From Nitzschia sp. pyKryTriq1 (taxonomy: Eukaryota; Bacillariophyta; Bacillariophyceae; Bacillariales; Bacillariaceae): a DNA stretch of 64,000 nucleotides. Shown piece after piece: positions 39,353 to 49,683 of this stretch. The position numbers were made by a program, and so were the translations under genes. The DNA lies in assembly GCA_956465555.1 (NCBI GenBank), contig OY101129.1, forward strand, positions 744,001 through 808,000. The letters run 5' to 3'. The notes beneath the pieces are model-generated. The model searched no databases. It was not told the DNA's origin and worked only from the letters and a program-made list of their open reading frames with translations. How positions within the stretch are numbered: position 1 is the stretch's first letter; every line of letters starts with the position of its first letter.

Positions 39353-39493
39353 ATGTTTTGGAGAGAACTAATATCAAAGCCTCTGTCCAACTAGTACGAT
39401 ATTTTTCTCTAACACGCAAGGAGTGCTGTAGAGTATGAGTTTACGGGTACTAAATATTACGCTGGCCTCCTTTTCGATCCATTATCATAGTAT

Positions 39494-39853
39494 TTAGAAG
39501 CCGCCTTGTTGGCGTTGCTGAGATTTCTTCGCCAGTCTACCAGTCATAAACTCGTTCGTGTCCAGCCACTTGTGTACGGTAGCCTTTACGCAGGCGACCT
39601 GCGAGCCACTCAAGTTGTCGGATGGTTTGGAGGTGATGCATTTTTCGTAAGCCTTATCAGTCAAATCGTTTATAACTCCCTGCACCATCATCTGTTGCTG
39701 AAGGATCATCGAAGCTTGTTGAAGCTCTTGCGCTCCCGAGCCACCACCGGCGGATGACATCAGGCTCTCTGAGTGCGTAAAAGCGGCCTCGTCTTCGGAT
39801 GAAAAATCCTTTGGTGCTGAACTTTCTTTACTTCCACCTCCCCACCAAGACAT
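39494..39853 (-). CDS. Small TIM chaperone-like protein (Tim8/Tim13 type) with reduced cysteines
   Basis: A single-exon gene of 119 residues. Small TIM proteins form hexamers in the mitochondrial intermembrane space that carry membrane proteins to TIM22/SAM. The core (about residues 55-105) reads QGVINDLTDKAYEKC...KPSDNLSGSQVACVKATVHKWLD. It lines up with the Tim8/13 pattern C-x3-C-KP-LS-C-x3-C-LD. Only the two inner cysteines remain (KC and ACV); the outer ones are replaced by Ala (AYEKC) and Thr (CVKAT). The N-terminus is Gly/Ser-rich. The stop is 141 bp from the convergent HEAT gene. Family assignment is by motif and is moderately sure. Confidence 0.68.
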   Translation of the reverse strand: MSWWGGGSKESSAPKDFSSEDEAAFTHSESLMSSAGGGSGAQELQQASMILQQQMMVQGVINDLTDKAYEKCITSKPSDNLSGSQVACVKATVHKWLDTNEFMTGRLAKKSQQRQQGGF

Positions 39854-40410
39854 TGCGTTCTATTGAAAAAAAATTCGCACACTCCGGAAGTATTGTCGAA
39901 TCACTGATGCTGTTTTGATTGTGCGGTCGACAGCGATAGAGTTGCGTTCCGCTGTTTGCTGTTTCGTGTTTCGCTTTCCGTCTCTCTTATCATCGTCGCC
40001 CTCCCGCCAGCATTTTTGATGCGTATGGAAGGCTAGGAGGTGCGTCTTGCCTGCGTCCGACAGGATGTGGAATTTGGACGCACCCCCCAGCGATTCTATG
40101 CTGGACACTACGCGCGGTGGCAACCATCATAACTTTTACTTAGATATGTATAATGAAACTCGATGCTTCTTGACACTTCTGTTCTTGCTTGGGATAATAG
40201 GGTTCTTGTTCCCAACAGAACAACGCGCGGATGTTGAAATGTTGTGGTGTGATCGATCGATTACGATCAGTACAAGTACTGCCTGTAGGATGATAGAACG
40301 GTGGCGGCTTGCAAAAGAGGATCCGAGAATTTCGACATTCAACAAATCGTAACAAGAGAACGAAGACATTCCAAAGCAAAGAAGAAGCAAGCTTGAGAAA
40401 GACAAGAACA
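39854..40410. promoter_or_regulatory. Divergent spacer between small TIM and signal-anchored gene
   Basis: About 557 bp; no gene is supported. GATCGATCGATTACGATC (about 40252-40267) is a short palindromic run. Confidence 0.45.
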
Positions 40411-40869
40411 ATGTTCCCACTTTTATCACTCACGGCCACGGGATATTCGGGCACCATTCTCTATTCAGTCCTTCGCTGGATTGTATTGCTGGAAGTCTTT
40501 CAGAATGCATGGAGTTTCTCCGTGTTCTCGCAAAGCAAGTCGGGACCATGGCAAGAAACAGGATCGAGGCATAAGCAAGGAACCCAAAATGCTGCAAAGG
40601 GATCCTCTCCCGTTCCTTATCCCTGGCGAAAGACGGAACGGGATCACAATGACGAGCATCGATTGGACGACATTTTCTTGGATGAAGTGTCGGAATCTGG
40701 GGGTCCGGACGAAGACTATGACTTCGAGGATGGCACTTTTCAATTTCTGGAGGGCGAGGAGGGCGCGGATTCGTTCATAGCTCAGGAACTCGAGTCATTC
40801 GATGATGGTGATGTGATCGATAGGGGAGAAAGTGGGTTCCCAAGCACACTGGAGGAGTTTCGCCCCTAG
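40411..40869 (+). CDS. Small acidic protein with N-terminal signal sequence, unknown
   Basis: 152 residues from the ATG in ACAATGTTCCC; the frame is open upstream without a better start. The N-terminus is a signal peptide or anchor (MFPLLSLTATGYSGTILYSV then LRWIVLLEVFQNAWSFSVF). The body is a basic linker followed by a strongly acidic C-terminus (DDIFLDEVSESGGPDEDYDFEDGT-like composition). I recognise no family. The Phe after the Ser of AWSFS may suggest plastid targeting. It is the divergent partner of the small TIM gene. Confidence 0.5.
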   Translation: MFPLLSLTATGYSGTILYSVLRWIVLLEVFQNAWSFSVFSQSKSGPWQETGSRHKQGTQNAAKGSSPVPYPWRKTERDHNDEHRLDDIFLDEVSESGGPDEDYDFEDGTFQFLEGEEGADSFIAQELESFDDGDVIDRGESGFPSTLEEFRP

Positions 40870-41161
40870 GGACTCGTCATGACCTTGTATTCCAATGTGG
40901 GGTGTAAACGATCTCCCAGCTATGATACTCCTCCCACTCCTTCATGCTATGGTGACGACATTTGCACGGACCAGAAGCAGGCAAAGCTAGCATTTTGCAC
41001 TTCAAGCCAAGTGAGAAACATCTGCCAATAATTGGACCATATATTTAGTTAAAGTCATTCATTTTCGACAAGTTCGATCTTTCGTCACTGTCCCCAACTC
41101 ATTTCCTATCGGGCTCGTCTCACATGCGTGTACTCCTATCGGGGTAGTCCAACAATCGCAT

Positions 41162-42155
41162 CTAATGAGCCAACTTCTTCTTGATGTTGGCAATGGCCTT
41201 ACCAGGATTCAAGTGCTTGGGGCAGACCTTGGTACAGTTCATGATGGTATGGCATCGGTAGAGCTTAAATGCATCATCCAACTCTTCCAATCGCTTCTTG
41301 GTAGATCCATCGCGAGAGTCCTCGATCCAACGGTACGCTTGCATCAAGACCGCAGGTCCCAAGTACTTGTCGGCATTCCACCAGTAACTGGGACAAGAGG
41401 TAGAGCAGCAAGCACACAAAATGCATTCGTACATACCATCTAACTTGGCACGATCTTCCTTGCTTTGCAAAAACTCGGCTTGCCCTTCCTTCTTTGGCTC
41501 GCCCGGCTGCAACCAAGGCTCAATGCTGCGGTATTGTTCATAAAAGTTGCCCATGTCGGGAACCAAGTCCTTGACAACATACATGTGTGGGAGGGGGTAA
41601 ATCTTTGTCGCCTTGGCAGTATCGTCATCAATGTAGGACAAGCAAGCAAGCGTGTTGGTTCCGTTGATGTTCATGGCACAGGATCCGCAGATTCCTTCAC
41701 GGCAGGATCGGCGGAACGTGAGAGTTGGGTCCTGTTCGTTCTTGATCTTGATCAAGACGTCCAAAACCATGGGACCACAATCGTTAAGATCAATGGGGTA
41801 CGTGCTCAAGTAGGGTCTTTGAGATTGTTCAGGGTCCCATCGGTAAATCTTGAAATACTTGATGCGCTCCGACTTGCTGGCGATCTTCGCAGCGCCATCG
41901 GCTTTTAGCGAGGCTTCAGTGGCCAAGGAGCGGACCGCCTGAGATGCGACCTGGAGGTGCGAGAAACGCAACGAACGGAGGAGGATATGATCAAGTTAGT
42001 TTCACGAGGAGGAAGGTGAGGATGATGATCATGATAATGCCGAGGAAAGGCAACCGTAAGCCAGCCATCACATTCCATAGGAACAACATAAAATCGTTCT
42101 AGCCTTGACCTACCACTTTATTAGCCCCTTGTCGCGTGAATCTGGATGCTAACAT
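41162..42155 (-). CDS. SDHB: Succinate dehydrogenase iron-sulfur subunit, mitochondrial (complex II)
   Basis: Two exons (42155..42114, 41950..41162) encode 276 residues; the intron 42113..41951 (GTAGGT...CTCCAG) joins whole codons. Exon 1 carries only [14 protein letters not shown], a basic mitochondrial presequence. The protein passes electrons from the flavin of SdhA to ubiquinone. The 2Fe-2S ligands are in CREGICGSC with Cys97, 102, 105 and Cys117. The 4Fe-4S ligands are in [11 protein letters not shown] (190, 193, 196, 200). The 3Fe-4S ligands lie in the same motif and in [12 protein letters not shown] (247, 253, 257). Length is normal for the family and all ligands are present. Confidence 0.96.
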
Positions 42156-43011
42156 GATATGTAATACTGAGTATGAAACTGCGACTTGACTTGGGTGAAG
42201 AAGAAATCAATCGCGACTATTACTCGACTCGAGCAGGATGGCAATGGCCGGTACGTACAGGTAGTGTTGAGTTGACTGAAGATTGATGTGGACGGGTGGG
42301 TCATGGCCGTTTCTTCTCCGAGCTTGCTTCTTCGCCGCGTTGTTTTCCTTCTGGCCTTTTGGACCACCCGCCTCTGGCCTGCCGGCGTTCGGCGTTCGCA
42401 TCGATATGGATTTTTTTCTTCGCGAATGATGCGTCCGTATCCTTTTGAATTCTACGCCCGTTACCGTCCGTTTGTATGTCGAACACCATGACTCATACGA
42501 CCACACGTGTAATGACGGACAGACGGGACGAATCCTCCGGAGAATGAAGAACAATCATCATCCAAGATTCTTCTTCCCAAGCTATGTACGCCCCTCGGTC
42601 AGTAAGCAAGCGAATTATTGTACCGTACGGTTCAGTAGACTACAGGTACTGTACCGCTGTACTTTCTACCTACCTACCTAGCTAGGCTCAATCATACGTA
42701 CCGTACAAGTACGCCGGTACGTACAGCGTACCGAGTACATGTTCCACACGCAAGACAAGGATGACAACTTTCCGTCGTCCGGCCGAAATTCGTCGAGATC
42801 GAACCTCGAAGAAGCGAGAGAAGGCCCCCAGCCAGTGTTGTGCGCACGTTCACGTAGCTTCCGTGGCTGAGAGCACGCTGCACAGTCCACGGACGACCAG
42901 CAAAAATTTACAGTACAAGAAGTACTACTGTATGTCCAAACTTGAACCTTTCCACTTTCCACTTTTTCTCCTTCCAATTATTTCATCAGGAAAAATAATC
43001 ATCCATCCACC
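42156..43011. promoter_or_regulatory. Divergent spacer between SDHB and CobW-type GTPase
   Basis: About 856 bp. The part 42615-42745 is one of the densest GTAC clusters in the window (TTGTACCGTACGG, CAGGTACTGTACCG, ACGTACCGTACAAGTACGCC). Short open frames here are not gene-like. Confidence 0.55.
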
Positions 43012-44165
43012 ATGGCAACCGACAAGAGCGACTTGACCCCTATCACCGTAATCACCGGATTCTTGGGCGCCGGAAAGACTACATTCGTGAACTACATTTT
43101 GAAAGAACAGAACAAGTGGAAGATTTGCGTGCTAGAAAACGAGTTTGGTGAAGTCTCGATTGATGATGGGCTCGGTAGGTAGAGGATGATGTTGATGGAT
43201 TTCTGGAAGACAGTTTTGTTGGGACGATTTATTCATACTACTCATAACTCGCTTCTTCTTCGTCGTCGTCGACTCTATTTTCACGAACTCGAGCAGTGGC
43301 GGAATCCTTGGACTCACCCGAGGATTTGATCACCATGGACAATGGTTGCGTTTGCTGTTCCGTTCGTGGAGATCTCGTGAGAACGCTTGGACAGCTGACC
43401 AAGCGCCGCAAGGATTTTGACGCCATTTTGTTGGAGACTACTGGCTTGGCAGACCCTGCTCCTATTGTCTACACCGTGCAAACCAACAGTAAGATTTCGG
43501 AAAATTATTTCATCGACTCGATTGTCTGTCTTGCCGATGCCAAGCACCTTCAACTGCACTTGGACGAAAAGAAACCTGACGGAGCCGTCAATGAGGCGTA
43601 CCAGCAAGTGGCATTTGCCGATAAAATCCTGTTGAACAAGATTGATCTCGTCTCGGAAGAAGAAAAGAAGGCCTTGAAGGAACGATTGTCCAAAATCAAC
43701 AAGTTTGCCATGACGATCGAAACCGAACGCAGTCGGGCGCCCTTGGAAAAAATCTTGGGATTGAACTCATTCAACATGGAATCGATCTTGTCAGTAGACC
43801 CAGACTTTTTCGAAACGATGGAAGGAGAGTCGAAACACAATCTTGAGATCGTTCAAAGTGTCGGTATCAAATTCAAGGGGGAATTGCATGCCCAGTGGTT
43901 CAATTTGTTCATGATGGATTTGCTTCGTGAACGAGCGGCAGATATTTACCGCTCGAAGGGATTGCTGACATTCCATGGGCAAGGAAACACCAAATTCGTT
44001 TTCCAGGGTGTGCACGAGCAGATAAATTTCGGACCCGCCCAGGAACCATGGAAGGATGGAGAAGAAAGGATCAACAAGTTTGTCTTCATTGGAAAGGGAC
44101 TAAACCGCGAGGAACTTACAAAAAGCCTTATGGAATGCCTCTACAAGGAGGAAAAGAAGGAATAA
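43012..44165 (+). CDS. CobW/COG0523 GTPase, metallochaperone family (ZNG1-like)
   Basis: Two exons (43012..43174, 43297..44165) encode 343 residues; the intron 43175..43296 (GTAGGT...GAGCAG) splits a Val codon. The family uses GTP to deliver zinc, cobalt or other metals to client enzymes. Visible motifs are Walker [10 protein letters not shown] (residues 16-24), NEFGEV (switch I), the metal-binding [11 protein letters not shown], and [10 protein letters not shown] (NKxD). The CobW C-terminal domain follows with [32 protein letters not shown] and [13 protein letters not shown]. The N-terminal CPELVPI docking motif of animal ZNG1 is absent, so the client may differ. No plastid or mitochondrial presequence is evident. 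Confidence 0.92.
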
Positions 44166-44897
44166 ACGACAAGATCGGCCGTCTATGCAGTGATCAGGTG
44201 TAGACCGAACCGCATTTTGGATTTGCTTCCCGGTCAAACATCATCTTTATAGAACCGAGAATTTATTTTTCACGAGTGCTGGAGAAATACTCTCTTCACA
44301 TTTGCTCAACGTTTTCGTTCGAAAACGTGTGCTTCTACCAAATCTGGAGTAGCTAGTAGAGCGGCAATTGCATTTCACTGGTTTAGAGAGAGAGAGAAGA
44401 TCGATCAATTCGTCGTCGGAAGCGTACCGGCCGAGCCAAAATGACGTCTACCGCAGCAACAAGCGATCATCGTTGGATGCGTGGAGACTTCTTCGTCGGT
44501 GACCGCCAACTATCGCTTGACTTCGGACGGCCATAGCATGATGCCTCTGGTGTCCTTGGATTGAACGATGACGTCCTGCAAGCTTTACCCCTGGCCCTTG
44601 GGTCAGTCAGACGGAATAGTCGCATTAGTCGTCTCCTATAGCTGCGATGATGATCTCGTCGTTGTTCCGCGTGACATTATTTATTCTTCGTTTATTATCC
44701 CGCATCTCTCCCTCGGCGACCATCGACAATCGGCCATGACCACATTATACCTTCACAGCATCAGTCATACTTTGAAGTGGAACTGACTGTCTCATTTCTC
44801 GACGACGTAGTGCGATCACTTGAAAACGTGAATTCGTCCGCATGTGATCCTGAATGTTGGAGTCAGGACGTACTTTGTTTGAGCAAACAAGACCACC
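44166..44897. other. Spacer between CobW GTPase and GT49 gene
   Basis: About 730 bp, no gene supported. A GAGAGAGAGAGA run lies near 44388 and TTATTTATTC-type AT-rich DNA near 44680. Confidence 0.45.
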
Positions 44898-46355
44898 ATG
44901 ACGGCACCGAAGAGTCGTTCCCGTAGAGCAAACCTCTCCCCCCGGGCCTGGGCCTTTCTGGTGTCAAGCATATCTCGACGACCGACAGCAAGATCAACAG
45001 CGACCATATGTATACTACTGGTGGTCGCTCGCTTGACTATTGTGGGATTGATTGGGAACCCAGTCTGGAATTCCTATACTGAATCTGCAGTGATGATATC
45101 CAACTCTTCACCTCTATCTGCGCTGCTCCAAAGTCCCAGCGCCCCAAACGTTAAAGGTCCTACCGATTCGATCCATGTAGTCAACGAGAAAGATATTGCC
45201 AAAGACTATTCGAACCAGACAGCGTTCGAAGGAACCTTCTTCGACTCGACTCCAGAATGCATGCCTTTGACTACTGATCAAGTTTCATTCACATTAGTTA
45301 CTCAAGCGTCCATGGATCGACTATATTCAATGAAATATCATTGTCAGCGATGGCCGCCTCCACTTCCTATATCAATTGCGATTTATCTTCCAAAGGATTC
45401 GCCGTATGATGAAACTCATGTTTCACAAGAACTGGGCGTCGGCCTTGGCTGCGATCTTCGTCGGATGGACGTAACTGTTCTCAAAGGAAGCAGTTCCATG
45501 GCGAGATATCCAGTCAATTTGCTTCGAAATCTAGCAATACGCTCTGCCAAAACTTCCCACGTGGTGTATACCGACTCCGACTTTTTGATATCTGATGGTT
45601 TACATGAGAATCTAATGGCAGTGGCACCGACGGTAGCCAACGACTCACTGGCGGCAATCGTGATACCAGCCTTTGTCTATCACAGCGCATGCCCGGTAGA
45701 CTTTTCGTCGAAAAACGTCGAGGCCTCGAACTGCTTGGCAAACGAACAGGAAAACATGATCCCCAAGACCAAGGAAGACTTGCTAAAGCTGTGGGGCAAG
45801 AAAAGGAGCGACACACCCAATGTCAAACCGGGATTTCATGGTGTCCACTATCACGGGAGTACGAGGTATGCGGAATACAAAAACCAGACATCGCTACTCA
45901 GTATTCCTTGCATTGCGAATTACCTCTACGAACCGTACCTCACAGGTGAGTGAAACATATTTTAAGATAATATGAGAACAATGTACATCGTGCTTCCAAG
46001 GGGGTAAGCTCACATCACACTCTGATTTTTCTTAGTACGACTGTGTAACAGGCTACCCGAGTTTCCTGAAGTATTTCGGGGATACGGGTGGAATAAGAAT
46101 ATTTGGATCATGTGGTTGACAAAAAAGCTCAGCTATCGCTTGTTTCAATTGCCACGCGGCTTTGTCGTTCACTTGCCACATGGAAAGTCAGCGTCCTGGT
46201 TGAGAATTCATAAACCCAACCCAACATCATCATGGGGCAAGAAAGAAAAAGGCAAAGCACCACCAGAGCACGAGCATTACCTCGACTGGTTCAAGAAAAT
46301 GGTCCCCAACCACCCGAACCGAATGCCATCTTGTGAAGATAGAAAGAAGGGATAA
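44898..46355 (+). CDS. GT49-family glycosyltransferase (LARGE/B4GAT1-like), Golgi type II
   Basis: Two exons (44898..45945, 46036..46355) encode 455 residues; the intron 45946..46035 (GTGAGT...CTTAG) splits a Val codon (YLT|V|RLCNR). In animals these enzymes add glucuronic acid or xylose to O-mannosyl glycans. There is a short basic N-terminus, one TM at about 36-56 (ICILLVVARLTIVGLIG), a lumenal stem, then a catalytic domain with SHVVYTDSDFLISD, the metal-binding DxD at about residue 226. Exon 2 has FRGYGWNKNIWIMWLTKKLSY and FVVHLPHGKSASW, the family's conserved (G-x-N-K) and H-x-PH motifs. Sugar specificity cannot be read. Confidence 0.82.
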
Positions 46356-46937
46356 TAGAGATGCATTTTCACAACGGTATGTACACATATATTAGAGTTT
46401 CGAGGGCAGGCGATTCGACATTGCTTCTTTGTACATATCGTGGGCCATCATTTTCTTTCATCTTCTTCATATTCTCCTTGCTCACAGTACGGTAGCACGA
46501 TCGACAAGATGCTTATTGGGATAAGCCTTGCCCGTCCGTAGAGTACTACCGGTACTTGTACAAGTACCGGTAGTCTACTAATACCGCCAGGACTTGTTCT
46601 TGTAGCAGTAGACTACCATAGTACGAGTAACTAACAGGGTACTTGTTCAGCGGTACCGGTAATTGTACCAGGTACCTGATGATACCGGTACCGGTATGGT
46701 ACTTCAGTAGTAGATGCGCGCACTATTATCCCATACCGGTAGAAATGCTCCGGTAATTGTACCGCAGCTGCTACCGTACCGTATAGCGGTAACGTCAGAA
46801 AGGTGTCATTTACTTTTCGAAAGCGCTGAAAGGCGTGATCCAAGATCCAAACAAAAAACTGATCGAACCACCTCAAACCTTCGATCCAAAGCATCTCCAA
46901 GGTGTACCACGAGTAGGTATGGCTTTTTGGCGCAAAG
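46356..46937. promoter_or_regulatory. Spacer with a 30-bp palindrome and ACCGGT/GTAC cluster
   Basis: About 580 bp upstream of the 46938 gene. The stretch 46540-46790 is packed with ACCGGTA, GTACTTGTAC and GGTACC elements. It includes a 30-bp perfect palindrome. No gene is supported. Confidence 0.6.
46545..46574. repeat. 30-bp perfect palindrome (ACTACCGGTACTTGT and its complement)
   Basis: The left arm ACTACCGGTACTTGT (46545-46559) is followed without spacer by its exact reverse complement (46560-46574). It contains two ACCGGT and three GTAC sites. The next pair, 46544/46575, mismatches. Confidence 0.95.
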
Positions 46938-47654
46938 ATGAAATCTCTTAGCTTGTTGTTTGGGGGCTTGGGAGTGCTGGCCGTCCTAGAGCAGCCGGTC
47001 GTTCCCGTAGCTGGTCTGCTGCCCTCCTCGAAGAATCATCATCATCAGCACCGTGCGGCCGCATCGACTCTTCCTCCTCGGCAGAGACTAATCATCTTCA
47101 ATATGGGATTATATGACACGCCACTACCTCCCCGTCCGTCGCCAAAAGATGATCCATCCAGCAAAGATGATGATGATGACGATGATGATGATGAACCACT
47201 GCCATCGGCCCAAAGATTGTTCCGTTTCAATTTGGATGGCACAGAACAGCAGGGTCTCCTCCCCCGACTGGGAAGATCTCTTGAATCAGGGATCGGGTGT
47301 TATTTGGAAAGCTCTGATCGGAAGGTCCAGAATTTGGTGTCGAAAACCGAGTGCCACCCGGACGATGCGGCATGGGCCCTGGAGGCCTGCCGGGGAGACA
47401 TTACCGAGGCATGGACCAGAATATCGACGGCTCGACGAATGATGCTCAACCGAAAGGATGTTCGTTCTGTGGAAGAAAAGGCAGACTCAGCCGCATCCGC
47501 ACGAGATGAATTGGAAACTTTCAAGGAAAAGCTCAAGAGGCAGGAACAAAAGCTCAAGAGGGACCAATATTTTACAGGCGGCAAGCCTGATGGCGAATGG
47601 CTGCCTCTACCGAATCCAAAACCCATTGATGACGAACCCTGGTTCACAGGCTAG
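46938..47654 (+). CDS. UBA-like domain protein with N-terminal signal peptide
   Basis: A single-exon gene of 238 residues. Residues 1-27 are a signal peptide (MKSLSLLFGGLGVLAVLEQP then VVPVAG). A low-complexity part with a nine-Asp run (about residues 77-85) follows. Residues about 125-170 read RKVQNLVSKTECHPDDAAWA and LEACRGDITEAWTRISTARR, the three-helix pattern of UBA/CUE-like domains (L-x-x-T-x-C-x2-x2-A-W-A-L-x-A-x2-G-D-I-x-x-A). A charged coiled-coil segment (DELETFKEKLKRQEQKLK) and a short tail end the protein. The function is unknown; ubiquitin binding in a secreted or plastid protein would be odd. Confidence 0.6.
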   Translation: MKSLSLLFGGLGVLAVLEQPVVPVAGLLPSSKNHHHQHRAAASTLPPRQRLIIFNMGLYDTPLPPRPSPKDDPSSKDDDDDDDDDEPLPSAQRLFRFNLDGTEQQGLLPRLGRSLESGIGCYLESSDRKVQNLVSKTECHPDDAAWALEACRGDITEAWTRISTARRMMLNRKDVRSVEEKADSAASARDELETFKEKLKRQEQKLKRDQYFTGGKPDGEWLPLPNPKPIDDEPWFTG

Positions 47655-49683
47655 CATTAGCAGGTGGACATTGCATCCCGTGTGCTTGATAGATCGCATC
47701 AACTGTAGTGGACAGCATGCGCAGTCAACAAGCAACACGAAAACCACCAAGTGAAAGAAGGTCGGCAAACGAAAGCTGGCGCTGGCTTGCAGGTCCGTAT
47801 TCTTCATTCCTCTTCATGGCATCATATGGATAGGGTGAAGAATCTACTGGAGGGACGAGGGTTGCTCGACCACTCGAGTCTCTAGACTACGATGAATAAT
47901 TACACGTTACAAGACACAGCTAAATTGGTGGTTGGTGAAGAATAGACAAACATTATCTTATGGTGAGGTAGAAAGCTTGATAAAAACCAATGTGCTCCAC
48001 TGCGTTAGACAGTGGCACTCAAATAGATATGAAACCGAGAACCTGTTACACAGTGTCTCGTTCATTCGAAAAATCATGGTAGTATATGCTGTTTCGAGGT
48101 GTAATGCAGAGCATGCTCGTCCATTTAGACCGCAAACCACGTCCGGTTTCGTCTCATGGATTGCAAAGGCTCCGTGGCAGAATGAACCCGTCGCAATGAT
48201 GGAATTTTCTTCTTGTTGAACCGACTGAGTGTATTGGTGTTAAGAATCCTTGTGGGACGTGTGGGTGGTGCATCACGCCCCGCAATCGTTCACTTGCGGG
48301 CTCTGGTTGTCACCGTCGCGTGAAGATTTGATGCCTCCCTCAACAGCCTTGCGACATGGATGGTTGGGATACTACGTGAAGCTTCACGAGAGGACTTGCT
48401 CTCGGTAGTCTTTGCGCTCAAAAGGCCATCGTTAGCATCGCGACGATGCGTATTTGATGGGCCTTTCTTGTCATTCTCGAGATGCTGAAACAACAGGCGG
48501 CGTTTCGTCCTGCGGAGACGACGACTCAGAGAAGCATAGTCGACATTCTCGTTCGTAGTGTGATTGTTGTTGGCGTTGATACTTGTCGTCATGGTTGTTG
48601 TTTGATGTGTTCTTTTGGAAAGTGTGAGGATATGAAGAAAGAGAGTGTGTGCATGTGAAGCTTATGACCGAAACGTGTACACAGCACGTTCTTTGTTTGG
48701 CTCGAAATCCTTCGAAGGAAATCTTCAGGGGCCGAGATTTGTTGTTAGACGCAAATCTCCGACTTCCCGGGGAACACGTAGCCTCAAGTACTTTCTCTAC
48801 AGGTGACACGTGCTTGCCACGATTGCAAAATTGGAAGCTGGCGAAGAATGCGAAGTATGCCCCGGGCGTGCCGGCGCGCAAAATGAGACCTCACAACTCA
48901 CAAAATCGGGATACCCGACCCGGTACAAGTACGTGTACTTTCATACTACTTGTAGTCTGCAACAAGTACTACATATCGGTATGATGGATCGATCCGGTGA
49001 AAAATGAGACAACCATCAACCGAAGTTCAAAGTGTTCCTGCTATTATCTTATTGTTCCCGTCGATCCGTATCTATGTCCTCTGAAGTGAGACAAAACGAC
49101 CGTTGAGATGGAAGTCAGAGAAGAGAAAACAACCGTGGTTGGTTGGTGGTTTCAAGGTCCTTCTTTCTCCAAGCAGGTTCTTCCAGTCCCGAGGAGGACC
49201 ACGAGCATGTCGCTCAGCAGACGTGAGATCAGTTCCCACTTCACTCGCGTCATCTTTTTCATGAGATCGGCAAAGGGGATGGATGGAAATTTAGAGGGAG
49301 GACGATCTTCAGAGCCATCGAAGTTGATGCTGGACGGGATTCCGCCGTGTACAATGTGTAGTGCTCGAAACTCTCGCAACTCTCGTCGACCAAAGTCGCC
49401 TACTTTTATGATCATACGAAGCAATACAATTATAGTGTGTATCCCCTTATCCTGTAACTTAGTAGAATGTTTGCAAATCAAAGCCTATTCGGTACTCATA
49501 CCTGGTAAACTTTATCATGAAAGAAAGCGGACGAAATCCCGTACTGTACAAGCTTGGAACATTCTTTCGATTGTACTGACTTATAGGCGAGATAAGTTCA
49601 TTCATCATGAGGATTCTCAATCTTTCGTCGAAGCAGAGTGAAAGTCACACTGATCAACGAGTCCCAGATAACATTCCTGTGCA
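47655..49683. other. Longest gene-poor stretch; only doubtful frames
   Basis: About 2 kb in which I cannot support a gene. A minus-strand frame at 48290-48592 (100 residues, SLSRRLRRTKRRLLFQHLEN) and overlapping plus/minus frames at 49108-49641 exist, but none shows a family motif. GTAC-type elements occur near 48920-48972. It could hold an RNA gene, a degraded gene or only regulatory DNA. Confidence 0.45.
48290..48592 (-). CDS. Doubtful small basic protein
   Basis: A 100-residue frame with an ATG. The middle is basic (SRRLRRTKRRLLFQHLENDKK) and the rest is Ser/Thr-rich. No homology or targeting signal is recognised. It is listed only because it is the best ATG-started frame in an otherwise empty stretch. 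Confidence 0.22.
   Translation of the reverse strand: MTTSINANNNHTTNENVDYASLSRRLRRTKRRLLFQHLENDKKGPSNTHRRDANDGLLSAKTTESKSSREASRSIPTIHVARLLREASNLHATVTTRARK

Noticed and set aside
42288-42491. Short plus frame in the SDHB/CobW divergent spacer
   Set aside because: No domain, no start context and located in GTAC-rich spacer DNA.
46540-46790. GTAC/ACCGGT palindromes as ends of a transposable element
   Set aside because: No paired terminal repeats, target-site duplication or transposase frame was found; the same motif type recurs in many unrelated spacers.
49108-49641. 177-residue plus frame and opposite 109-residue minus frame
   Set aside because: Both strands stay open over the same interval and neither shows a recognisable domain; not enough to call a gene.
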